From Chitinophaga pinensis (GTDB taxonomy: Bacteria > Bacteroidota > Bacteroidia > Flavobacteriales_D > Crocinitomicaceae), in the NCBI GenBank assembly GCA_945883825.1, contig CAMCYF010000005.1, forward strand, positions 28,966 through 92,965: DNA of 64,000 nucleotides, in the 5' to 3' direction. Both the position numbers and the translations under genes were made by a program. The notes under the pieces were generated by a model. It saw only the letters and a program-made list of their open reading frames with translations. It did no database searches and was not told where the DNA came from. Of this stretch, positions 1-8,830 are shown one piece after another (positions within the stretch are counted from its first letter, which is position 1; every line of letters begins with the position of its first letter).

Positions 1-2
1 AT

Positions 3-773
3 GTAATAATGATAGCTTCCTATTTAGGACTTCAAGCAACAGGTGTTTATACCACCGTTGTTTTTTTAACAAGCGCCCTGCAAGTTCCTTATAAAGCAAT
101 TGTAAGAATTAGTTCTCCGCTAATTGCTGATCATTGGAAAAAACGCGAAATGGAGAAAATGAAAGAATTATACACTCAAGTTAGTTCTGTAGCATTGGTT
201 ATTGGTTTAGGTTCTTTTCTTTTAATTTGGTCCAATATTGACTTCTTATTTTCTTTTTTAAAGCCAGAATTTAAAGCGGGAATTTGGGTGTTTTTCTTCC
301 TAATGATAGGGCGATTGACGGACATGTATTTTGGCTTGAATGGTGCAATTTTCACCACATCAAAGAAGTATAAATACGACATGATTTTCACCCTGTTTTT
401 AATTGGAACTGTTTATGGGCTAAACCTACTTTTTATTCCTGCTTATGGTATTTCTGGTGCCGCAATTTCAACTTCAATTGCATTAGTTTGCTACAATTTA
501 GGCCGTCTGCTTTTTGTGTATAAGGTGTATAAAATCCATCCATTTACAAAAGGTCAATTTCTAATTATAATACTTGGCTTACTAACCTTTTTCTTGAGTC
601 ATTATCTCCAAAATATATTTCAAGATTTATGGATTCAAATGCTTTTTATCTCAAGTTTTGTAGCCCTATTATTTTTTGGTAGTATCTATTTCTTTAAGCT
701 AGAAAAAGAAACCGTAAATTATGTGAATAATTCTATGGATTTTCTGATCAAAAAAATTAGAGGGAAAAATTAA
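3..773 (+). CDS. Polysaccharide (O-antigen type) flippase, 5' end outside window
   Basis: The C-terminal part (about 257 residues) of a multi-spanning membrane protein. The reading frame is open to the left edge, so the gene starts before the window and the ATG at 9 is internal. At least five hydrophobic segments alternate with short basic loops. The pattern of a GISGAAISTSIAL segment followed by further membrane helices is typical of the polysaccharide biosynthesis / MATE-like flippases of the MOP superfamily, which move lipid-linked sugars across the inner membrane. Its stop overlaps the stop of the convergent alaS gene by 4 bases. The substrate cannot be read from the sequence. Confidence 0.75.
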   Translation, partial: VIMIASYLGLQATGVYTTVVFLTSALQVPYKAIVRISSPLIADHWKKREMEKMKELYTQVSSVALVIGLGSFLLIWSNIDFLFSFLKPEFKAGIWVFFFLMIGRLTDMYFGLNGAIFTTSKKYKYDMIFTLFLIGTVYGLNLLFIPAYGISGAAISTSIALVCYNLGRLLFVYKVYKIHPFTKGQFLIIILGLLTFFLSHYLQNIFQDLWIQMLFISSFVALLFFGSIYFFKLEKETVNYVNNSMDFLIKKIRGKN

Positions 774-3382
774 AAAAGGGATTTTATTTCTTGAATGGCA
801 GCTAGCAAACCTTCCTTTCTTTTTCCTCCAGAAGTTGCAAAAAATGCTTGTCCGCCGCCGCCGCCTTCAATATGTTTTGAAACTTGACGAATTATTTGCG
901 AGGCATTTAAATTTTTCTCTGCCACTAAGTTATCAGAAACAATTAAACTCAAGAAACATTTATCACCTTCTGTGTTGCCAATTACCCCAATAAAATTAGG
1001 ATTTTCTTCTTTCAACTGAAATAAAATATCTTTTATCGAATGCATTTTCAAATCGAGAATTTCTCCAAGAAAATGAATTCCATTAATTGCGGTAATTTTT
1101 GTTTTGAGTTCAAGTTTGATGTTTTTTGCATTCTCTCTCTGCTGCACTTCGATCTCCTTCGTTAATTGTTGATTCTTTTTAAGAAGCTCATCAATAAATT
1201 TCAGTACATCAGGTGGATTTTTTAAAAGAGAACTAATAGCATCAAATTTCTCGGTTTTTTCTTTGAAATACTTTTCAGCACTTGGTCCTGTGATAGCTTC
1301 TATTCTTCTTATCCCGGCGGCAACTGCGGCTTCTGAGATGATTTTAAACAAGCCAATTTTTCCAGTTGCTGGCACATGTATTCCACCACATAATTCAACG
1401 GAATCACCGAATTTAATAACGCGAACAGCATCCCCGTATTTTTCTCCAAATAATGCCATTGCGCCCATTGCTTTTGCTTCATCAATCGGAACTGCACGGC
1501 GTTCTTCCAAGGAAATATTTTGGTGAATTGCCTTCGTCACCATCGTTTCAATCTGCTCCATTTCTTCATCTGTGACTTTAGCAAAATGTGAAAAGTCGAA
1601 GCGCAAATAAGCAGGATTAACAAGCGATCCTTTTTGCTCAACATGCTTACCGAGAACTTGGCGCAAAGCGTGATGCAGTAAATGCGTTGCTGAATGATTT
1701 TCTGCACTTAATTGGCGTTTTTCGACATCTATTTCAGCTGTAAAGCTCCCGCTTAAATCACTAGGAATTTTTACTGTTAAATGGATGATTAAATTATTTT
1801 CTTTTTTGGTGTCAAAAATTACGATGCTCGCTGTTTCATTTCGCAGAATTCCTTTGTCGCCAACTTGCCCTCCGCCCTCAGGATAAAAAGGTGTTTGATT
1901 TAATACTAATTGAAAAAATTCTTTTTGCTTTTGAGAAACCTTTCGGTACTTTATAACTCGGACTTCAGCACTTGTGTTATCGTAGCCAATAAATGCTGTT
2001 GTTACATCCGGATTTACTTGTACCCAATCATCTGTTTCTACTGCCGTTGCTGCGCGTGATCTGTCTTTTTGAATTTGAAGTTCTTTATCAAAACCTTGTT
2101 CATCGATGCTTAAGCCATTTTCTCGTGCAATTAACGAAGTTAAATCAACAGGAAAACCATAGGTGTCATACAATTCAAAAACTGAATTTCCAGCAATTAC
2201 GGTGATGTTTTGTGTCTTGCATTCATGCATTAGCAAATCCATTCTTCGAATGCCTAGCTCTAGCGTTCTGAAAAAACTATTTTCTTCTTCGCGAATAACT
2301 TTGGAAATAATGTCTTTTTGTGAGATTAATTCACTGTAAGGATCTCCCATTAATTTACATAATACGAGCGATAAGTCACTCAAAAAAGATTCTTTCAATC
2401 CCAATGTTTGGTAGCCGTAACGCACCGCTCTGCGTAAAATTCTCCGGATTACGTAACCAGCACCATTATTTGCTGGAATTTGACCATCAGCTATTGAAAA
2501 AGCAATCGTTCGCACGTGATCAGCAATAACGCGCAAGGCAATATCAGTTTCTTCCGATTTTCCATAGGAAATCCCAGAGACCTTAACCATGTGTTGAATT
2601 AAGGTTTGAAATAAGTCAGTATCGTAGTTGGATTGCTTTCCCTGTAATGCCATTGCTAAGCGCTCCAAACCCATTCCTGTATCAACGTGAGTAGCTGGAA
2701 GATTTTCTAGAGAGCTATCGGTTTTCCGATTAAATTGCATGAAAACATTGTTCCAAATCTCAATCACTTGTGGATGGTCGTTGTTTACTAAATCGCGGCC
2801 AGGTATTTTCTTTTTATCAGCCTCATCTCTCAAATCCACGTGAATTTCAGTACACGGACCACAAGGACCAGTATCGCCCATTTCCCAAAAATTATCTTTT
2901 TTAGAAGCCAAAATAATTCGGTCTTCCGAAATGAATTTTTTCCAAATAGAATAGCTTTCTTCATCGCGAGGAACATTGTCTGAGGCATCTCCTTCGAAAA
3001 CGGTAACGTAAAGATTTTCCTTAGGAATTTTATATACTTCCGTTAACAATTCCCAAGCCCAAGAAATCGCATCATCTTTGAAATAATCTCCAAAAGACCA
3101 ATTCCCCAACATTTCAAACATCGTATGGTGATAGGTATCAACCCCAACTTCTTCTAAGTCGTTGTGTTTTCCGGATACGCGTAAACATTTTTGTGAATTA
3201 GCAACACGTTTATCACTTGGAACCTGATACCCCAAGAAAAAATCCTTGAATTGATTCATTCCTGCATTGGTAAACATTAAGGTTGGGTCATTTTTCACAA
3301 CCATGGGCGCTGATGGAACAATTTTATGTCCCTTACTTTCAAAAAAATCAAAAAATTGCTGCCTTATTTCAGAAACCGTCAT
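770..3382 (-). CDS. alaS: Alanine--tRNA ligase
   Basis: Charges tRNA-Ala with alanine in the cytoplasm and edits mischarged serine or glycine. The 870-residue length is normal for the family. The class II catalytic core opens with an FFxxKGH motif (residues 11-18) and a PTLMFTNAGMNQFK stretch. The editing domain has the metal-binding HSATH near residue 562 and CGGIH near residue 664. The C-terminal C-Ala domain ends in the glycine-rich HIEGGGGGQAFFATSGG motif. A Bacteroidota -7 box lies 19 bases upstream of the ATG. It is convergent with the flippase gene and stands alone. Confidence 0.98.
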   Translation of the reverse strand: MTVSEIRQQFFDFFESKGHKIVPSAPMVVKNDPTLMFTNAGMNQFKDFFLGYQVPSDKRVANSQKCLRVSGKHNDLEEVGVDTYHHTMFEMLGNWSFGDYFKDDAISWAWELLTEVYKIPKENLYVTVFEGDASDNVPRDEESYSIWKKFISEDRIILASKKDNFWEMGDTGPCGPCTEIHVDLRDEADKKKIPGRDLVNNDHPQVIEIWNNVFMQFNRKTDSSLENLPATHVDTGMGLERLAMALQGKQSNYDTDLFQTLIQHMVKVSGISYGKSEETDIALRVIADHVRTIAFSIADGQIPANNGAGYVIRRILRRAVRYGYQTLGLKESFLSDLSLVLCKLMGDPYSELISQKDIISKVIREEENSFFRTLELGIRRMDLLMHECKTQNITVIAGNSVFELYDTYGFPVDLTSLIARENGLSIDEQGFDKELQIQKDRSRAATAVETDDWVQVNPDVTTAFIGYDNTSAEVRVIKYRKVSQKQKEFFQLVLNQTPFYPEGGGQVGDKGILRNETASIVIFDTKKENNLIIHLTVKIPSDLSGSFTAEIDVEKRQLSAENHSATHLLHHALRQVLGKHVEQKGSLVNPAYLRFDFSHFAKVTDEEMEQIETMVTKAIHQNISLEERRAVPIDEAKAMGAMALFGEKYGDAVRVIKFGDSVELCGGIHVPATGKIGLFKIISEAAVAAGIRRIEAITGPSAEKYFKEKTEKFDAISSLLKNPPDVLKFIDELLKKNQQLTKEIEVQQRENAKNIKLELKTKITAINGIHFLGEILDLKMHSIKDILFQLKEENPNFIGVIGNTEGDKCFLSLIVSDNLVAEKNLNASQIIRQVSKHIEGGGGGQAFFATSGGKRKEGLLAAIQEIKSLF

Positions 3383-3401
3383 TTTATATTCTACTTTAAA
3401 G

Positions 3402-3409
3402 CAAATTTA
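3402..3409 (-). promoter_or_regulatory. Putative -7 box for alaS
   Basis: Read on the minus strand this is TAAATTTG, a perfect match to the Bacteroidota TAnnTTTG element, 19 bases upstream of the alaS start codon. No clear -33 TTG was found at the usual spacing. Confidence 0.5.
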
Positions 3410-3544
3410 TGAAAAGCTACGCACGTGGCGATATATTTATCAGTTTTTAGATAACTCATTTTAAATATCTTTTATCAGATTCTTTCCTTAAAATCAATAA
3501 TCAAATGATTTTTTTTTGATATATTTAGAATAAAGAGTAAAATT

Positions 3545-3829
3545 TTGGTAATATTGGGATTAGAAATTATAGAAGAAAAATTAATAAAAATTAGAAATAA
3601 AAAAGTTTTATTAGATTGTGATGTAGCTCATTTATATGGAATAGAAACCAAACCTGTAAATGAAGCTGTAAAGAATAATCCTGAAAAATTTCCTGAAGGA
3701 TATGTGTTCTATTTAGATGAGGAAGAAACTGATTTCTTAAGGTCTAGCAATTCGATTGTAGAAATAGGAGATGAACCGGTCGAAAATTTCGACCGGTTCA
3801 AAAATATCAAACATTCTAATAGAACTTAA
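3545..3829 (+). pseudogene. Truncated ORF6N-domain DNA-binding protein
   Basis: Codes for 94 residues from a TTG start. It matches the N-terminal half of the ORF6N domain: an IRNKKVLLDCDVAHLYGIETK stretch is followed by the VKNNPEKFPEGYVFYL pattern. ORF6N proteins are phage- or island-associated DNA-binding proteins, usually longer than 150 residues, with a conserved PYAFTEQG-like motif after this point. Here the frame stops before that motif, just after a perfect inverted repeat (3773-3799), and I see no continuation in the other frames downstream. It is probably a decayed remnant, although a short product could still be made. Confidence 0.55.
3773..3799. repeat. Perfect 13-bp inverted repeat inside the ORF6N remnant
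   Basis: Two 13-base arms (GAACCGGTCGAAA and its exact complement) are separated by a single A. This is GC-rich against an AT-rich background and sits about 30 bases before the premature stop. It could be a hairpin, a palindromic protein-binding site or the scar of a lost element. Confidence 0.8.
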
Positions 3830-3894
3830 TTTTGCATTATTAAAATTGAAACACATTGTAAAACGAAAAAAGTGATGTTAATTCCTACTTATAT

Positions 3895-3902
3895 TACATT
3901 TG
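3895..3902 (+). promoter_or_regulatory. Putative -7 box for the O-methyltransferase gene
   Basis: TACATTTG, a perfect TAnnTTTG, lies 16 bases before the ATG at 3919. The gap is A/T-rich, as is usual for Bacteroidota leaders. Confidence 0.5.
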
Positions 3903-3918
3903 TATAAATTAATTAAAA

Positions 3919-4563
3919 ATGGAATTCATAGATCCCCTTTTAGAAAAATACGTTTGCGACCACAGTGAAAATGAAAGTGACTTGTTAAAGAAAATTAATC
4001 GAGAAACGCATTTGGAAGTGCTGCAACCGCGGATGTTGAGTGGTCATTTTCAAGGACGTGTATTGAGTATGTTTTCAAAAATGATTCGGCCTGAAAGAAT
4101 ATTAGAAATTGGCACCTACACCGGTTATTCCGCACTTTGTTTAGCGGAAGGATTGACACCTAATGGAAAATTAGTCACTATTGATATAAACGAAGAATTA
4201 GCCCCACGCGTGCGTTCTTATTTTTCTGCTTCAGAATTTTCAGAACAAATAGACTACAAGATTGGAGCTGCGATGGAACTAATTCCTACTTTAAATGAAA
4301 AGTGGGACATCGTATTTATCGATGCAGACAAGCACAATTACATTAATTATTATCATTTGGTATTTCCAATGGTAAATATTGGGGGCTACATCATTGCTGA
4401 TAATGTACTGTGGTCTGGAAAAGTAATCGATTCCTCACATAACGATAAAGACACACAATTGCTTCGTGACTATAATCTCTTAAATCACGAGGATGATCGG
4501 GTAGAGGAAGTGTTATTTCCAATTCGAGATGGACTTATGATTTCGAGAAAAATTAAAGAGTGA
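3919..4563 (+). CDS. SAM-dependent O-methyltransferase (CCoAOMT/YrrM-like)
   Basis: A 214-residue cytoplasmic methyltransferase. The SAM-binding loop LEIGTYTGYSALCLAEGL is at residues 62-79. The metal/substrate motif FIDADKHNY at 133-141 and a following ADN at about 160 are those of the class I caffeoyl-CoA-type catechol O-methyltransferases (Methyltransf_3). Bacterial members of this type act on catechols or on tRNA hydroxyuridine (TrmR); which one applies cannot be decided here. The next gene starts 48 bases downstream with its own promoter box. Confidence 0.88.
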   Translation: MEFIDPLLEKYVCDHSENESDLLKKINRETHLEVLQPRMLSGHFQGRVLSMFSKMIRPERILEIGTYTGYSALCLAEGLTPNGKLVTIDINEELAPRVRSYFSASEFSEQIDYKIGAAMELIPTLNEKWDIVFIDADKHNYINYYHLVFPMVNIGGYIIADNVLWSGKVIDSSHNDKDTQLLRDYNLLNHEDDRVEEVLFPIRDGLMISRKIKE

Positions 4564-4598
4564 AAACACACGGAATAATTTTATATAACTTATTAAAT

Positions 4599-4606
4599 TA
4601 ACTTTG
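4599..4606 (+). promoter_or_regulatory. Putative -7 box for the DUF2130 gene, at leaderless spacing
   Basis: TAACTTTG (TAnnTTTG) ends only 5 bases before the ATG at 4612. Transcription would then begin at or very near the start codon. Confidence 0.5.
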
Positions 4607-4611
4607 AATTT

Positions 4612-5820
4612 ATGAAAGAAATTATTTGTCCTAGTTGTAAAAAAACATTTGAAATTGATCAAGCTGGCTTTTCTGATATTGTAAAACAAGTGCGAGACGA
4701 TCAATTTGATAAAGAATTAAAGATTCTTGTTGGTCAAGCAGAAAAGGAAAAAGAAAATGCTGTAAAGATAGCAGAGGCAGATCTTAGAAAGATCACACAA
4801 GATGAGATTGCAAAAAAGGATAGAGAAATAATAGAATTGCAAGCTAAAAGTAATAATACTGAATTAGAAAAAAAAATAAGTATTTCAGAAGCCATTAAAA
4901 GTATTGAAAAAGAAAGAGATGATTTGGCGAATAATGTAAAAATTGCAGCTTTAGAAAAGCAAAATCTTGAAAATTCATTAAGGCAACAATTTTCTACTGA
5001 GTTAAAAACTAGAGATGAAATCATTCAATATAAGGATGATGAAATTGCTCGTGTTAAAGATATGAAACTTAAACTCTCAACGAAAATGTTAGGCGAATCT
5101 CTTGAGCAATATTGTGAGATTGAGTTTAATAAAATTCGTTCAACAGCATTCCAAAATGCTTATTTTGAAAAAGACAATGATTCAAGCTCGGGTAGCAAGG
5201 GCGATTTTATTTATCGAGAATTTGATGACGCTGACAACGAAATTATTTCCATTATGTTCGAAATGAAAAATGAAGCAGACCAAACTGCAGCAAAAAAAAA
5301 GAACGAAGATTTTTTTAAAGAGTTGGACAAAGATCGGACAGAAAAAAAATGTGAATTTGCCGTGCTTGTTTCAGTATTAGAAGATGAAAGTGACCTTTAC
5401 AATGGAATTACAGATGTTTCATATAAATACCCAAAAATGTATGTAGTACGTCCTCAATTTTTTATTCCCATAATCACCCTTCTTAGAAATGCTGCAATGT
5501 CTTCACTCAAATACAAATCAGAACTTGCTTTAGTAAAAAATCAAAGCATTGATATTACCAATTTTGAAAATAGTATTAACGAATTTAAAGCAGGATTTGC
5601 AAAAAATTATGATTTAGCTAGCCGTCAATTTAATACTGCAATTAATGAAATTGACAAAACAATAGATCATCTTCAAAAAACAAAAGAAGCACTTCTCTCA
5701 TCTGTTAATAATTTAAGGCTTGCAAATAATAAGTCTGATGATTTAACGATTAAAAAATTAACGAAGGGAAATCCAACAATGACAGCAAAATTTGATGACC
5801 TATCAAATAAATCTGAATAA
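4612..5820 (+). CDS. DUF2130 domain-containing coiled-coil protein
   Basis: A 402-residue protein. An N-terminal zinc-ribbon-like [10 protein letters not shown] lies at residues 6-15. A long charged coiled coil (about 25-150) follows, then a conserved globular region (about 155-300) with [13 protein letters not shown] and [11 protein letters not shown]. That region resembles a restriction-endonuclease-like fold, which would fit DUF2130, sometimes compared with RmuC. A C-terminal coiled coil closes the protein. The biological role is unknown. The ATG is favoured by the promoter box just upstream. It converges on the NUDIX gene. Confidence 0.8.
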   Translation: MKEIICPSCKKTFEIDQAGFSDIVKQVRDDQFDKELKILVGQAEKEKENAVKIAEADLRKITQDEIAKKDREIIELQAKSNNTELEKKISISEAIKSIEKERDDLANNVKIAALEKQNLENSLRQQFSTELKTRDEIIQYKDDEIARVKDMKLKLSTKMLGESLEQYCEIEFNKIRSTAFQNAYFEKDNDSSSGSKGDFIYREFDDADNEIISIMFEMKNEADQTAAKKKNEDFFKELDKDRTEKKCEFAVLVSVLEDESDLYNGITDVSYKYPKMYVVRPQFFIPIITLLRNAAMSSLKYKSELALVKNQSIDITNFENSINEFKAGFAKNYDLASRQFNTAINEIDKTIDHLQKTKEALLSSVNNLRLANNKSDDLTIKKLTKGNPTMTAKFDDLSNKSE

Positions 5821-5851
5821 ATATTGAACTTAGCAGAATTATAAAGATGTA

Positions 5852-6472
5852 TTAATCTTTTAAAATAATTTTTAATTCGTTGAGCATTAATGCCGTTGCA
5901 CCCCAAACAATTTTTTCTTGAATGTCATAACAAGGCATGTTTTTTATCTGCATATTTTCAGAAATTTTAATGTTTCTGTTACTATGATCTTTTTCTAAGA
6001 ATTCGGATAGTTTAACTTTTAGAATAGCTGCTACTTCTCTTTGGTTAATATGAATCTCAGGTTCTTTTTCATGAAAAAATACGAAAGGAGAAACAATAAA
6101 TTTTGATACTGAAACAATAACAGCACTTAGTTCTGTTAAAAGTTCTCCAGAATTGACAGGAATCCCGATTTCTTCTTGACTTTCTCTTCTTGCAGTGTAT
6201 TCTAATTCCCTATCATCTTCATCAAATTTCCCTCCAGGAAATGCAATCTGCTGACTGTGCAAGCCATCGTATTTTGAGCGTTCAATTAGTATAAAATAGG
6301 TGCTCTGTTCTTTGTTGTAAATATGAATTCCTACTGCAGCTTTTCGTAATTCTTCATTTGTGTAATTCCCAAATTCTCGTTCAGGATAAAATACCTTCTG
6401 GGCATTACTTCCTGGCTTTACTTTTTGTAGTAATGTAAAAATTTCTTCCTTAGACCATTCTTTTTTTATCAT
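5852..6472 (-). CDS. NUDIX hydrolase, CoA pyrophosphatase type
   Basis: A 206-residue NUDIX protein. The CoA-specific signature ILIERSKYDGLHSQQIAFPGG precedes the NUDIX box at residues 80-104, whose core is TARRESQEEIGI. The first acidic position of the box is Asp rather than Glu, as in CoA-type members. Such enzymes (NudL/UPF0035) cleave CoA or its derivatives to phosphopantetheine and 3',5'-ADP, using Mg2+ or Mn2+. It converges on the DUF2130 gene with 31 bases between stops and has its own promoter box. Confidence 0.87.
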   Translation of the reverse strand: MIKKEWSKEEIFTLLQKVKPGSNAQKVFYPEREFGNYTNEELRKAAVGIHIYNKEQSTYFILIERSKYDGLHSQQIAFPGGKFDEDDRELEYTARRESQEEIGIPVNSGELLTELSAVIVSVSKFIVSPFVFFHEKEPEIHINQREVAAILKVKLSEFLEKDHSNRNIKISENMQIKNMPCYDIQEKIVWGATALMLNELKIILKD

Positions 6473-6491
6473 TCCTGCTAAAGTATTTATT

Positions 6492-6499
6492 CAAAACTA
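6492..6499 (-). promoter_or_regulatory. Putative promoter (-7 box) for the NUDIX gene
   Basis: Minus-strand TAGTTTTG (TAnnTTTG) lies 19 bases upstream of the start codon. A minus-strand TTG at 6521-6523 sits 21 bases further upstream, about the spacing of the Bacteroidota -33 element. Confidence 0.55.
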
Positions 6500-6544
6500 T
6501 AAATTTTTCACGATTTCTGACAAAAAACTATTTTTTTTCATTTG

Positions 6545-6561
6545 CCCCTTAAAAATAGGGG
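6545..6561. promoter_or_regulatory. Dyad CCCCT-N7-AGGGG upstream of glnN
   Basis: Two 5-base GC arms with a 7-base A/T spacer lie about 50 bases before the glnN -7 box, where an activator could bind. GC runs of this kind are rare in the AT-rich intergenic DNA of this window. No poly-T follows, so a terminator is unlikely. The link to nitrogen control is inference from the adjacent glutamine synthetase gene. Confidence 0.4.
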
Positions 6562-6612
6562 GTATTGTTGAAAAAAGATTATAATTTTTAAAAATTGATG
6601 TAAAAAAGAGGT

Positions 6613-6620
6613 TATTTTTG
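6613..6620 (+). promoter_or_regulatory. Putative -7 box for glnN
   Basis: TATTTTTG (TAnnTTTG) lies 15 bases before the glnN ATG. The leader is almost pure A/T. Confidence 0.55.
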
Positions 6621-6635
6621 TAAAAAAATTAAAAA

Positions 6636-8822
6636 ATGGCCACTAAAAGACAAAAAGCGTATCAAGATGTTCTTCACCGCGAACCAAAACACGTAGAGTA
6701 TGATGGAAAATTATCAGATCTTTTTGGTCAAAATGTTTTTCATGTAGATGTAATGCGGGAATATTTACCATCAGAAACCTATAAATACATGATGGAATCT
6801 ATTCAAAATGGTTCTCAATTGGATCGTAAAAATGCCGATCAGGTTGCGTCTGCAATGAAAGATTGGTCAATTTCTAAAGGAGCTACACATTATACGCATT
6901 GGTTTCAGCCTTTAACTGGTGCAACAGCTGAAAAGCACGATGCATTTTTAAAGCCAATAGGACCTGGAAAAGCAATTGAACGCTTTGATGGTGATATGCT
7001 TGTGCAACAAGAACCGGATGCCTCTTCTTTTCCAAATGGTGGAATTCGAAATACCTTTGAAGCACGCGGATATACAGCTTGGGATCCTTCATCACCTGCA
7101 TTTGTCATAGGTAAAACACTGTGTATACCTACTATTTTTATATCCTATACAGGAGAATCATTGGATTATAAAATGCCCTTATTAAGAGCATTAAATGCAG
7201 TAGATATTGCTGCAAGTGATGTTTGTCAATATTTTGATAAAAATGTAACGAAGGTTATTGCAACATTGGGTTGGGAACAAGAATATTTTTTAATTGATCA
7301 AGCCTTGTTTAATGCACGCCCAGATTTAATGCTAACTGGAAGAGCACTTTTCGGTCATGCTCCCGCTAAAGGTCAGCAGTTGGAGGATCATTATTTTGGC
7401 TCGATTCCAGAGCGTGTAAATGCTTTTATGCGAGAATTTGAAATCGAATCTTTGAAATTAGGAATCCCGGTAACAACAAGACACAATGAGGTTGCACCAA
7501 ATCAATTTGAGTGCGCGCCTATTTTTGAGGAGTGTAATTTAGCAAATGATCATAATTTACTTTTAATGGACGTGATGGAGAAAACTGCTCGAAAGCACAA
7601 TTTCCGTGTCTTATTACACGAAAAACCCTTTGCAGGTGTCAATGGTTCAGGAAAACATAATAATTGGTCTTTGAGCACAAATACTGGAGTAAATCTTTTA
7701 GCTCCAGGAAAGAATCCAAAATCAAATTTACAATTCTTGACATTTTTTGTGAATACGATCAAAGCGATTCATGATAATGCAGATTTACTAAGGGCGGCAA
7801 TCGCCTCTGCAGGAAATGATCATCGCTTGGGTGCAAACGAAGCTCCACCTGCGATAATTTCAGCATTTATTGGATCTCAATTATCTGGCCTATTAGATGA
7901 TTTAGAAGTCAATGTAAAAGCTGGAAAAATGACGCCAGAAGCAAAAACAGAATTAAAATTAAATATTGGTAAAATTCCACAGATATTATTGGATAATACA
8001 GATAGAAATAGAACTTCTCCATTTGCATTTACAGGAAATAAATTTGAGTTTAGAGCTGTTGGTTCTTCAGCAAATTGTGGATCAGCAATGATTGTTTTGA
8101 ATACGATTATGGCAAAACAACTGAAAGAATTTAAGAAAACAGTGGATGCAAGAATTGAAAAAGGAGATGGTAAAGATGAAGCTATATTAAAAGAATTACA
8201 GGTCTTAATAAAGCAATCCAAAAAAATTCGTTTTGAAGGAAATGGTTATGGAGAAGAGTGGGTAAGGGAAGCTGAAAAACGCGGCTTGTCAAATTTTAAA
8301 GATACTCCACGAGCTTTGCAAGTTTGGCACGATAAAAAGGTTGCCCAATTATTTGAGGAAATGGGCGTGCTTTTACCGCGAGAATTAGAAGCAAGACGTG
8401 AAATAGAATTTGAAAATTATGTTCTTAAAATTCAAATTGAATCGCGATTAATGGGAGACATTATCCAAAATTATTTTATTCCTGCCTCTGTAGAATACCA
8501 AAATAAATTAATTCTAAATGTTCAAGGTTTAATTAGTGTTCTGGGGGATAAAGCTGGAAGAGAAGCTTCAAAAGCACAATTAACATTAATAGAACGGATT
8601 TCTCTTCACATAAATAAAATGAAATCTTCTTCTGACGCAATGTTAGAGCAACGAAAATTGGCGAATAAAATGGAAGACACAGAACATAAAGCCTTTGCTT
8701 ATTGTGATAATGTGAAGTCGCATTTTGATGAAATTCGCTATCATGCTGATAAATTAGAACTTCTCGTAGATGATGAATTATGGCCTTTACCAAAATTTAG
8801 AGAATTGTTGTTTACGCGCTAA
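6636..8822 (+). CDS. glnN: Glutamine synthetase type III
   Basis: ATP-dependent amidation of glutamate to glutamine, the ammonium-assimilation step. At 728 residues it has GSIII size, far above the roughly 450 of GSI. The N-terminal GSIII_N region contains THYTHWFQPLTG (residues 89-100) and an FPNGGIRNTF stretch. The catalytic barrel shows GWEQEYFLID, VTTRHNEVAPNQFE, NGSGKHNNWS and NRTSPFAFTGNKFEFRAVGS, all typical glutamate-, ATP- and metal-binding loops of glutamine synthetases. The C terminus is helical. It is monocistronic, with a possible operator and a promoter box upstream. It converges on the next gene with 8 bases between stops. Confidence 0.97.
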   Translation: MATKRQKAYQDVLHREPKHVEYDGKLSDLFGQNVFHVDVMREYLPSETYKYMMESIQNGSQLDRKNADQVASAMKDWSISKGATHYTHWFQPLTGATAEKHDAFLKPIGPGKAIERFDGDMLVQQEPDASSFPNGGIRNTFEARGYTAWDPSSPAFVIGKTLCIPTIFISYTGESLDYKMPLLRALNAVDIAASDVCQYFDKNVTKVIATLGWEQEYFLIDQALFNARPDLMLTGRALFGHAPAKGQQLEDHYFGSIPERVNAFMREFEIESLKLGIPVTTRHNEVAPNQFECAPIFEECNLANDHNLLLMDVMEKTARKHNFRVLLHEKPFAGVNGSGKHNNWSLSTNTGVNLLAPGKNPKSNLQFLTFFVNTIKAIHDNADLLRAAIASAGNDHRLGANEAPPAIISAFIGSQLSGLLDDLEVNVKAGKMTPEAKTELKLNIGKIPQILLDNTDRNRTSPFAFTGNKFEFRAVGSSANCGSAMIVLNTIMAKQLKEFKKTVDARIEKGDGKDEAILKELQVLIKQSKKIRFEGNGYGEEWVREAEKRGLSNFKDTPRALQVWHDKKVAQLFEEMGVLLPRELEARREIEFENYVLKIQIESRLMGDIIQNYFIPASVEYQNKLILNVQGLISVLGDKAGREASKAQLTLIERISLHINKMKSSSDAMLEQRKLANKMEDTEHKAFAYCDNVKSHFDEIRYHADKLELLVDDELWPLPKFRELLFTR

Positions 8823-8830
8823 GATTTTTT

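Noticed and set aside
877..3200. Plus-strand frames antisense to alaS
   Set aside because: They arise from codon periodicity of the real gene on the other strand and have no domain content.
3499..3520. ATCAAA/TTTGAT inverted repeat with T run before the ORF6N remnant, as a terminator
   Set aside because: The stem has only A/T pairs except one, and no gene on the plus strand ends before it.
6545..6561. Riboswitch or attenuator upstream of glnN
   Set aside because: The dyad lies upstream of the predicted promoter box, so it would not be in the transcript, and no poly-T or second hairpin follows.
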